From Saprospiraceae bacterium UBA7328 (GTDB lineage Bacteria > Bacteroidota > Bacteroidia > Chitinophagales > Saprospiraceae), in NCBI GenBank assembly GCA_002471345.1, contig DKPS01000056.1, forward strand, positions 933-7,990: a stretch of 7,058 nt of DNA, written 5' to 3'. The notes under the pieces are model-generated. The model did not search any database and was not told where the DNA came from. It saw only the letters and a list, made by a program, of their open reading frames with translations. Positions within the stretch are counted from its first letter, which is position 1, and each line of letters opens with the position of its first letter. The position numbers and the translations under genes were made by a program. This document shows positions 1 through 4,636 of this stretch, one piece after another.

Positions 1-1
1 T

Positions 2-721
2 GAATCCGATGGTTACGAAGTAGACTTGGCCGCTAAAAAGATTCAACACAAATGGAAAAGAATGTCGAAAGCAGAAAAGGTTAGGTTTCTAGACAAGATG
101 GATGTTCTTGCTGGTAAGACTAAAGTATCTGATTATGATTTAGAGGATATACTAAGTGACTATGGTTTGACAATGGAAGCAACTGGTGATAAAGAAGCTT
201 ACCAAAAGTTTTTCCAAAGTGCTTTAAAGAAATTCGGTGTAAAAAGTCCTGCTGAACTCAAGGGCGAAAAGAAAAAAGAATTTTTTGATTATGTTGATAA
301 AAATTGGACAGGCGATCACGAAGAACAAACAAAAAAGGAAGAAATCATGACTAAAAAATCATTAAAAGATGCTGTCTCTGGTATGAAGGAGAAAAAATCA
401 AAAGTCACGGAAGCTATCACAATTGGCGGAATAGAAGTTGGAGAACAAGAGTTCGACAAGGGAGCAAGAATAGACCAAGTTGCTCCAAATCTAGGAATGA
501 CTTACAAAGACTATCAAGCAAAGTTTGAAACAAATGGATTGGAAGGGCCCTATCAAATAGATGGTGGTGCTTATTTTTGGGATAAGATGGCATCCAAATG
601 GTTTTCTGTTGAAACAGAAGATTATGTAGATGAAAAAAGAAATGCTGAACTAAATTTTCGTTACACTAAAGGTGGTTCAGCTGGCGGTGGTATGCTGTAT
701 CAACGGTCATATAATAATTAA
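2..721 (+). CDS. Hypothetical phage protein with two modules, 5' end outside the window
   Basis: The reading frame is open from the first bases (ESDGYEVD precedes a TTG at 26), so the gene most likely starts upstream; TTG 26 has no convincing Shine-Dalgarno. Counting from TTG 26, residues 1 to about 105 are Lys/Glu-rich and helical. They contain a W-K-R-M-S-K-A-E-K segment, an acidic LEDILSDYGL stretch and the block KKFGVKSPAEL...FFDYVDKNW, which resembles the C-terminal tail of other marine phage proteins as I recall them. Residues 108-231 form a second part with aromatic-rich GPYQIDGGAYFWDKMASKW and DYVDE, ending in a Gly-rich tail. An in-frame ATG at 347 (M108) has its own AAGGAAG, so a separate or additional C-terminal product is possible. 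Function is unknown; the downstream neighbours suggest a virion or assembly protein. I am confident the frame is coding, but not of the role. Confidence 0.8.
   Translation, partial: ESDGYEVDLAAKKIQHKWKRMSKAEKVRFLDKMDVLAGKTKVSDYDLEDILSDYGLTMEATGDKEAYQKFFQSALKKFGVKSPAELKGEKKKEFFDYVDKNWTGDHEEQTKKEEIMTKKSLKDAVSGMKEKKSKVTEAITIGGIEVGEQEFDKGARIDQVAPNLGMTYKDYQAKFETNGLEGPYQIDGGAYFWDKMASKWFSVETEDYVDEKRNAELNFRYTKGGSAGGGMLYQRSYNN
335..341 (+). promoter_or_regulatory. Internal Shine-Dalgarno before in-frame ATG 347
   Basis: AAGGAAG lies 5 bases before an ATG at 347-349 that is in frame with the surrounding gene. It falls where the first module ends (after DKNWTGDHEEQ) and the second begins (MTKKSLKDAV). 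It could drive a 124-residue C-terminal product. The stretch is A/G-rich because it encodes Lys and Glu, so the match may be coincidental. Confidence 0.35.
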
Positions 722-740
722 TATTTTAATAACAATAATA

Positions 741-745
741 AGGAG
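741..745 (+). promoter_or_regulatory. Shine-Dalgarno for the Ig-like protein
   Basis: AGGAG lies 6 bases before ATG 752, within an otherwise A/T-only leader after the upstream stop at 719-721. It is one of the clearest ribosome binding sites in the window and fixes the start at 752. Confidence 0.75.
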
Positions 746-751
746 AATACT

Positions 752-1360
752 ATGCCTTTATGGGGAAAAGCCGCAGCGGGTACACAAACACAAAAACCAA
801 AGTGGTTGTCTACTGATGAGAACTCGGCGTACAAAAAACAAGATTGTATTGGTATGCCAGGTGGTTGGGCAATGAGAGCAGGAACTGCAGCCTCTGGCAA
901 TGGTAATACCAGTGCTCAACAAGAAGTTCTAGCAGCAATGAAGGGTAATTTTGGTACTACATTGGCAGCACCATCTATTACATCTGCGAGGTTTATTACA
1001 TCTTCACACATTAATGGTGGAAGTAAGACTATAACAGTTGAAGTAACGTGGGATGAACGAGTAACAGTTGCTGGTTCGCCACAAATTGTTCTTGCAAACG
1101 GAAACCAATCAACCGATGGTGACGGAAATGCAACATTAACTTATACTGCAACTGGTTCAACTGCAAACAGAAAACGTTTTACCAATGCAGGTTTGACTCT
1201 TTCGACAAACGATGTCTATACATTGGGTGGTGGAAGTCAGGCAGATATTGCATTGAATAGTGGAACTATTTCTGATACTACTGATGGTGGAACTACTACA
1301 GCTGCACTTAGAGTATTGACAGCGTTAACAGCGCAAACTATTACAGTTACTGCATCATAA
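752..1360 (+). CDS. Probable virion structural protein with C-terminal Ig-like domain
   Basis: This 202-residue protein has no signal peptide or membrane segment. The N-terminal part (1-65) begins MPLWGK and contains KPKWLS and a GGW motif, a pattern I associate with small structural proteins of marine T4-like phages. Residues about 74-202 are rich in Thr, Ser, Gly and Val. They carry VTVEVTW-type strands followed by DERVTVAGSPQIVL, the signature of Ig-like repeat domains of the form 'sxxVTVtGtPqltL' seen in bacterial surface and phage proteins. One domain copy is present. A role as head decoration, fibre or other surface-exposed virion protein is inferred from composition and neighbours. The strong AGGAG site supports the start. 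A late promoter begins 6 bases after the stop codon and serves the next gene, not this one. Confidence 0.88.
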   Translation: MPLWGKAAAGTQTQKPKWLSTDENSAYKKQDCIGMPGGWAMRAGTAASGNGNTSAQQEVLAAMKGNFGTTLAAPSITSARFITSSHINGGSKTITVEVTWDERVTVAGSPQIVLANGNQSTDGDGNATLTYTATGSTANRKRFTNAGLTLSTNDVYTLGGGSQADIALNSGTISDTTDGGTTTAALRVLTALTAQTITVTAS

Positions 1361-1366
1361 TTATAA

Positions 1367-1374
1367 TATAAATA
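1367..1374 (+). promoter_or_regulatory. T4-type late promoter (TATAAATA)
   Basis: TATAAATA is an exact match to the late promoter -10 element recognised in T4 by gp55 with the gp33/gp45 co-activators; these promoters need no -35 element. It sits between the stop at 1358-1360 and ATG 1492, where a promoter for the downstream structural gene is expected. By T4 spacing the transcript would start near 1385, giving a leader of about 105 bases that includes both hairpins. The AT-rich background makes chance matches possible, but the location in a gene-free gap before a structural gene raises confidence. Confidence 0.65.
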
Positions 1375-1394
1375 CTTTGAGAAGTTAATCGTCT

Positions 1395-1434
1395 TGGAAA
1401 TTCCTTTGGGGAGAAATGGTTCTCCCCGATTCCA
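1395..1434 (+). other. GC-rich hairpin in the leader of the first MADK gene
   Basis: GGGGAGAA (1408-1415) and TTCTCCCC (1420-1427) form a perfect 8-bp stem closed by an ATGG tetraloop. An outer TGGAA (1395-1399) can pair with TTCCA (1430-1434) to extend it across an asymmetric internal loop. A shorter palindrome GGAAATTCC (1396-1404) competes with the outer pairing. There is no T-run after the stem, so it is not a standard intrinsic terminator. It could protect an mRNA 5' end, be a processing site, or weakly end transcripts arriving from the upstream gene. Confidence 0.6.
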
Positions 1435-1445
1435 CGCGATGTAAA

Positions 1446-1479
1446 CTAAAGGTGCTGAGTCCCAGCACTTACCTTTTAG
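1446..1479 (+). promoter_or_regulatory. Hairpin reaching the Shine-Dalgarno of the first MADK gene
   Basis: GTGCTG (1452-1457) pairs with CAGCAC (1463-1468) around an AGTCC loop. Below a TTAC bulge (1469-1472), CTAAAG (1446-1451) pairs with CTTTTAG (1473-1479) with one bulged T. The base of the stem takes in the first two bases of the probable Shine-Dalgarno AGGGGA (1478-1483), and the loop CC could also reach its G residues. The structure could therefore modulate translation of the 1492 gene. This is inferred from pairing only. Confidence 0.5.
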
Positions 1480-1483
1480 GGGA
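1478..1483 (+). promoter_or_regulatory. Shine-Dalgarno for the first MADK gene
   Basis: AGGGGA lies 8 bases before ATG 1492 and fixes that start. It partly overlaps the lower strand of the upstream hairpin, so its access to the ribosome may depend on RNA folding. Confidence 0.6.
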
Positions 1484-1491
1484 TATAAAAA

Positions 1492-1959
1492 ATGGCAGAC
1501 AAGAAAGTAACGGCATTAACGGCGACAACAGCGCCCGCAGCAGCCGATTTAGCACACGTTATTACTGACGTAGCTACGACACCAACAAACAAAAAAGTTA
1601 CACTTGCTAACTTTTTTAACAAGATTCCTACGTTCATTGGGTTGAATAGTGTCGAAACAGTAACCACAGACACAGCGTTGTCTTTAACACACGCAGTTTC
1701 CTTGAACGTTCAATGCGCTACCACTTTGGCAGACGCTACTTATACTGGACAAATCAAGATAGTTGTTGTAACTAACGTATCTTCAACAGCTGATGTTGAT
1801 ATGACAACTACGCTTGGTGGTGGAGTAACTTATACTTTCCAAACAATAGGGGAAACTCTAACTGTTCTATGGACAGGAGCAGCATGGGCAGTATTGAGTG
1901 TTGGTACTAACGCAACTGTTACCAACTATACAAGTCTTACTACTATCGATATTACATAA
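1492..1959 (+). CDS. Beta-rich probable virion or fibre protein, MADK paralogue 1
   Basis: This 155-residue protein is dominated by Thr, Ala and Val, with almost no charge after residue 45. The N-terminus (1-51) reads MADKKVTAL...DL..V.D...KKVTLANFF..IPTFIGL, a module I recognise from the start of many phage tail-fibre and other structural proteins. The rest is a predicted beta sandwich, with a YTFQTIGETLTVLW strand pair and a Trp at 132 in the C-terminal part. It aligns over most of its length with the 2287-2757 product, so the two are paralogues. It stands alone between a late promoter with a structured leader and a strong hairpin after its stop, which suggests its own high-level late transcript. 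The exact virion position is not known. Confidence 0.85.
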   Translation: MADKKVTALTATTAPAAADLAHVITDVATTPTNKKVTLANFFNKIPTFIGLNSVETVTTDTALSLTHAVSLNVQCATTLADATYTGQIKIVVVTNVSSTADVDMTTTLGGGVTYTFQTIGETLTVLWTGAAWAVLSVGTNATVTNYTSLTTIDIT

Positions 1960-1981
1960 TATTGATATAAGACATATTATA

Positions 1982-2010
1982 ATCCCAAGCAGAAATTATC
2001 TGCTTGGGGT
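1982..2010 (+). terminator. Strong hairpin, terminator-like
   Basis: CCCAAGCAGA (1984-1993) and TCTGCTTGGG (1999-2008) form a perfect 10-bp stem with an AATTA loop, extendable by a T-G wobble and an A-T pair to 1982-2010. It lies 22 bases after the stop of the 1492 gene. The following bases (TATCTTGAAATATT) are T-rich only in part, so termination may be incomplete. The stem could also stabilise the 3' end of the upstream message. Confidence 0.6.
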
Positions 2011-2039
2011 ATCTTGAAATATTAATTAAGTGAATAAAA

Positions 2040-2294
2040 ATGAAACTCAATAAAATAAAAGAAAAGCGAAAAGAACTCGAAGCGAAGTTTGAAGAACTCC
2101 AAAAAGCTAGAGTGAATACTGAACAAAATCTGAAATTAATTAACGATGACTTACTCACTCTAAGAGGTGCGGTTCTTCTTTGTAACGAATTTATAGAGAT
2201 AGAAGAACCACCAAAAGACAAAGAACCCAAACCCCTCTTTCCAGAAAAAGAAGTGGTTGTTAACGATTTAGATAAAGAAGAAAATAATGGCTGA
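2040..2294 (+). CDS. Small coiled-coil hypothetical protein
   Basis: This 84-residue protein is highly charged. Residues 3 to about 50 show heptad spacing of Leu/Ile in a Lys/Glu background (IKEKRKELEAKFEELQ, then LKLINDDLLTLRG), as in a single long helix or coiled coil. Residues 55-84 are acidic and Pro/Lys-rich and probably disordered. No signal peptide or membrane segment is seen. Its stop (2292-2294) overlaps the start of the second MADK gene by 8 bases, which points to translational coupling and perhaps a shared structure, such as a chaperone or oligomerisation partner; that role is inferred. The site before ATG 2040 is weak (AAGTGA, with a spacing of about 7). I do not recognise the family. 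Confidence 0.75.
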   Translation: MKLNKIKEKRKELEAKFEELQKARVNTEQNLKLINDDLLTLRGAVLLCNEFIEIEEPPKDKEPKPLFPEKEVVVNDLDKEENNG

Positions 2295-2757
2295 TAAAAG
2301 AATAGCGGAGTTAAATGCTCTAACTGCAACTGCAAATACTGACCTCACGTTGGTTTCGGATACTTCTGCTTCGGAAACCAAAAAAATAACAATCGAAAAT
2401 TTATTTCAGACAGTTCCTACTTATCTTGGATTAGCAGTTACTCCCACCACATTCACAAGTGGTGCGATAGATGTTACAACTCCAATATCTTTTATTTCCA
2501 CAACAGGAACACAAGCATTTACCCTTGCAGCTGGAACTGCTGGTCAGGTTAAAATGTTAGTATGTACCGTTGCTGCTAGCACTCCTGCTGGGGTTGTTAC
2601 TCCTGTAGCATCAGCTAATGATGGATATAATACAATTACTTTTAATGCAATTGGACAGACAGCAACATTATTGTATGTTAATTCTGGATGGATGATTCTA
2701 GCTCTAGGTAGTACATCATCAAATCTTGCAAGTGGTAGCGGGCCTATTACTGCATAA
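2287..2757 (+). CDS. Beta-rich probable virion or fibre protein, MADK paralogue 2
   Basis: This 156-residue protein is a paralogue of the 1492-1959 product. Shared features are MADK at 1-4, a DL..VSD-type segment near 19-25, KKITIENLF...VPTYLGL at 32-49, a GQVKMLV strand near 86-92, and a C-terminal GYNTITFNAIGQTATLLYV then GWMILALG pattern (113-141). The N-terminal module is common in phage fibre and structural proteins. The rest is Thr/Ala/Ser-rich beta structure. It starts inside the end of the coiled-coil gene, so expression is likely coupled to it, with only a weak AAGAAG site. A role as a virion surface or fibre component is inferred. The chain ends with a Gly/Ser tail and has no catalytic motif. 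Confidence 0.85.
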   Translation: MADKRIAELNALTATANTDLTLVSDTSASETKKITIENLFQTVPTYLGLAVTPTTFTSGAIDVTTPISFISTTGTQAFTLAAGTAGQVKMLVCTVAASTPAGVVTPVASANDGYNTITFNAIGQTATLLYVNSGWMILALGSTSSNLASGSGPITA

Positions 2758-2780
2758 CATTTTTGTTAGAGTTTGATAAA

Positions 2781-3179
2781 ATGAATTTATTTGATGATTT
2801 GAATGATAAGAACTATCTTATGTTTGCTATGAAATATTATGACAATCGACAATGTACTTCTGTCGAAGAGTTTCACGAAGACTTGAATAAAATCAAGTAT
2901 GTCAAAAGACTCTTCAATCGTTTTCTTGATACTGGTGAACTGAGAACTGTTTTGATTCTCAACCATTTGATTGTTATCTATAATGTGTTTGAGAATGAAG
3001 CAGCAACTCGTATGTTGTTTTTTAGAGTGGAAAATAAGTTTCATTCAATCCTCAAACCATTTTTGATATTTTTAGACAGATTACCCAATGTAATAAGAGG
3101 AATAAATGGTACGGACATTCAAACAAGTCATATACCCTTGAATGAAACTACCATTAAAGAACTAAGGAAGATAGAATAG
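2781..3179 (+). CDS. Conserved hypothetical helical phage protein
   Basis: I chose ATG 2781 (132 residues) rather than the in-frame TTG at 2763: the ATG has a TAGAG site 9 bases upstream, and the protein then begins MNLFDDLNDKNYLMFAMKYYDN, as I recall for similar proteins in marine T4-like phages. The chain is mainly helical. A charged first half contains the segment VEEFHEDLNKIKYVKRLF, followed by a hydrophobic LRTVLILNHLIVIYNVFENEAATRMLFF stretch (55-82) that looks like a packed core helix pair rather than a membrane anchor, and LKPFLIFLDRLP (91-102). No catalytic motif is visible. It lies 4 bases before the 3184 gene, so the two are probably co-transcribed. Function is unknown. Confidence 0.82.
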   Translation: MNLFDDLNDKNYLMFAMKYYDNRQCTSVEEFHEDLNKIKYVKRLFNRFLDTGELRTVLILNHLIVIYNVFENEAATRMLFFRVENKFHSILKPFLIFLDRLPNVIRGINGTDIQTSHIPLNETTIKELRKIE

Positions 3180-3183
3180 TATT

Positions 3184-3894
3184 ATGGGAATAATCTCAGG
3201 AATTGGAAACATATATTTCGTTTATCAGTTTATCAAGAAACTGGTAACTCCATTTGAAAAAACAGATGCTTTTAAATTAGGCATCATTGATAAAGATGGA
3301 AAGATTCTCAAAAAGAGAAGGAACTTAGAAGGTTCCGAAGAAAAGGATGCTTATACTCTTTCTGATACTCTTGTCTGGAATATCAAGAAACTATTGGGTA
3401 AAGTTCCTGGCGGTAAGTCGAAAATAGCAACATATGGTGCTGCTCTTTTTCTCATTAAAGAACAATCGGATAGCTATAGAATTGATGACGAAGAATTGGA
3501 GCTACAATTTTTTGACCAGTTTGAAAGAATGTACAATGAAGATTTGGCATTCGATCCACTTACATTGAAAAGAATTCAACGGGCACTTGAAGAAGATTCT
3601 CCAACTACAGCAACTGGTGGTATGGATTATAGAGATATACCATTGGATTTATCAAAAACACCCAAAGGATTGATAAAGAAAAAATTTGGTGGTATAGATG
3701 TGTTTGGTGTGGACACATCTCTTTTTGGTAGATCACTACTTGGCAAGAAAAAATACGGAAGGTATAAGTCATATGTTGGTGAAGATGATATTGGAAAATA
3801 TATTACAGCATGGGCAAGAAAGTATCCGAAGAAACCCATTATAGTGATGGATTCTGCTACTGGATGTATGCAATACCTTAGACACGGAAAATAA
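3184..3894 (+). CDS. Conserved hypothetical phage protein, probably structural
   Basis: This 236-residue protein has two conserved-looking blocks. Residues 10-92 contain VTPFEKTDAFKLGIID, EKDAYTLSDTLVWNIKKLLGK and PGGKSKIATYGAALFLIKE. Residues 173-236 contain GKKKYGRYKSYVGEDDIGKYI, then ARKYPKKPIIVMDSATGCMQYLR. The middle is an acidic linker with a Gly/Pro-rich segment. I recall both blocks from uncharacterised proteins of T4-like cyanophages and related marine phages, but cannot name a function. The N-terminal hydrophobic patch (MGIISGIGNIYFVYQFI) is short and lacks a signal-peptide charge pattern. An AAGGAAG site (3164-3170) lies 13 bases before the ATG, inside the end of the previous gene. 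The stop is followed after 2 bases by the next start. Confidence 0.82.
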   Translation: MGIISGIGNIYFVYQFIKKLVTPFEKTDAFKLGIIDKDGKILKKRRNLEGSEEKDAYTLSDTLVWNIKKLLGKVPGGKSKIATYGAALFLIKEQSDSYRIDDEELELQFFDQFERMYNEDLAFDPLTLKRIQRALEEDSPTTATGGMDYRDIPLDLSKTPKGLIKKKFGGIDVFGVDTSLFGRSLLGKKKYGRYKSYVGEDDIGKYITAWARKYPKKPIIVMDSATGCMQYLRHGK

Positions 3895-3896
3895 TT

Positions 3897-4190
3897 ATGT
3901 TAAATTTTAGAGAATATTTGCAATCATTCGCAGATGATTCAATTGAACAAGTGATGGATGGAGAATGGATTCAAAAATCTCGAGCAACTTGGAAAGCCAC
4001 AGATAATAATGACAATCAAATTGAAATACATAATGATGGTCACGACCCTGAGTTGAATGGAGAATCGTGGGCGGTGCACACAAATACTTTTGCACCAAAA
4101 GCTTTTGCTTATTTTTGCAAAGAATTCATTCAAGAAGTCAAACCATCGGAAGTGACACATGGCAGAACAAGAATCTATACTAAAACTTAA
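3897..4190 (+). CDS. Small hypothetical protein
   Basis: This 97-residue protein starts MLNFREYLQSFADD, like many small T4-like phage proteins that begin with an M-x-x-F-x-E-(Y/F)-L helix. It continues with a compact mixed region containing two Trp-rich stretches (MDGEWIQKSRATWKATDNND and GESWAVHTNTFAPKAF). No membrane segment or known motif is seen. It starts 2 bases after the preceding stop and its last 32 bases overlap the next gene in another frame. The Shine-Dalgarno is weak (CGGAAAA), so translation may depend on coupling to the upstream gene. Function is unknown. Confidence 0.7.
   Translation: MLNFREYLQSFADDSIEQVMDGEWIQKSRATWKATDNNDNQIEIHNDGHDPELNGESWAVHTNTFAPKAFAYFCKEFIQEVKPSEVTHGRTRIYTKT
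4148..4152 (+). promoter_or_regulatory. Shine-Dalgarno that sets the overlapping start at 4159
   Basis: GGAAG lies 6 bases before ATG 4159, inside the coding end of the previous gene. It supports starting the coiled-coil membrane protein here, although this creates a 32-base overlap. The resulting N-terminus, MAEQESILKLNTEI, continues the coiled-coil pattern without interruption. Confidence 0.55.
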
Positions 4191-4569
4191 TACGGAAATC
4201 AATACTTTAAAAATAAAAGACGAATATAGAACTAAAGAGCTTGATGCTCTAATGAAGAAGTTGGATACTTCTACTAGTAAACTTAATGATTTGTCTGAAA
4301 ATATTGGTAGGTTATTGACTGCTCAAGATGTCAATAAAATGACAGATAATGAATTTAGAGAAGAGATGAAAATTCTTCATTCTCGTATTGGCGATCTTCA
4401 AGATAAAATGAATCAGATGGTTGATAAGACCGAAACCCGAATGAATTCCGATATCAATCTAATTTACACAAAGTTAGAATCCCTTGAACGTTGGAGATGG
4501 ATAACCATAGGTGCAGCAACTCTTGTTGCATGGTTATTGACAAACGTTATCCCCAAAGTGATATCCTAG
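4159..4569 (+). CDS. Coiled-coil protein with C-terminal membrane segment, XhlA-like layout
   Basis: This 136-residue protein has a long amphipathic helical region (about 5-110) with repeated Leu/Ile/Met heptads and many Lys/Glu/Asp residues. A single hydrophobic segment follows from about 112 (WRWITIGAATLVAWLLTNVIP), ending in a short positive tail (PKVIS). Aromatic and Arg residues (ERWRW) mark the membrane edge. The layout, with coiled coil first and one transmembrane helix last, is that of XhlA-type holin-associated proteins and other small tail-anchored phage membrane proteins. Most of the chain would face the cytoplasm. Involvement in lysis is only a suggestion: no endolysin or spanin is in the window. 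It is the last gene before the sigma70 promoter region, and no clear terminator separates them. Confidence 0.8.
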   Translation: MAEQESILKLNTEINTLKIKDEYRTKELDALMKKLDTSTSKLNDLSENIGRLLTAQDVNKMTDNEFREEMKILHSRIGDLQDKMNQMVDKTETRMNSDINLIYTKLESLERWRWITIGAATLVAWLLTNVIPKVIS

Positions 4570-4576
4570 AAATGAA

Positions 4577-4605
4577 TTGACATTTTCAGTTCAGCGTGTT
4601 ATACT
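4577..4605 (+). promoter_or_regulatory. Near-consensus sigma70 promoter for the primase-reductase operon
   Basis: TTGACA (4577-4582) is an exact -35 box, followed by a 17-base spacer and TATACT (4600-4605), one mismatch from TATAAT. TG at 4597-4598 adds an extended -10. Transcription should begin near 4612, about 25 bases before ATG 4637. This is a strong host-type early promoter in the only gap of this module, 67 bases long. It differs in kind from the TATAAATA late promoter at 1367, matching the shift from structural to replication genes. Confidence 0.85.
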
Positions 4606-4617
4606 TACTGTATAACA
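4597..4617. promoter_or_regulatory. Inverted repeat over the -10 box, operator-like
   Basis: TGTTATAC and GTATAACA are perfect 8-base inverted arms separated by TTACT. The repeat covers the whole -10 element and the predicted start site, where a dimeric repressor would block RNA polymerase. Since transcription should start inside the repeat (near 4612), it would not form a complete RNA hairpin from this promoter, which favours a DNA-binding site. Part of the symmetry is contributed by the TATA-rich -10 itself, so chance cannot be excluded. Confidence 0.5.
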
Positions 4618-4636
4618 ATTAATAGAGAATTATATT

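Noticed and set aside
718..900. Open frames on the minus strand here and at 1476-1673, 1952-2335, 2787-3044, 3627-3839, 3907-4202 and 5308-5595
   Set aside because: Each is antisense to a well-supported + strand gene, has no good ribosome site, and encodes low-complexity hydrophobic or Ser-rich sequence typical of reverse-strand shadows.
1381..1480. A tRNA in the structured gap
   Set aside because: The hairpins do not make a cloverleaf: there is no 7-bp acceptor stem, no anticodon arm of normal size and no TTC-type T loop on a 5-bp stem.
1416..1568. A 50-codon open frame starting in the loop of the first leader hairpin
   Set aside because: GGGGAG is only 2 bases from its ATG, which is too close, and most of the frame overlaps the leader hairpin and the start of the 1492 gene in another frame. 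The peptide looks like random sequence.
1966..1973. TATAAGAC as a second late promoter before the coiled-coil gene
   Set aside because: It matches only 6 of 8 bases of TATAAATA in an AT-rich stretch, where this is expected by chance.
2763..2780. TTG 2763 as the start of the 2781-3179 gene
   Set aside because: ATG 2781 has a better-placed site (TAGAG), and the protein N-terminus from this ATG looks like the family start. The six extra residues are unlikely to be translated.
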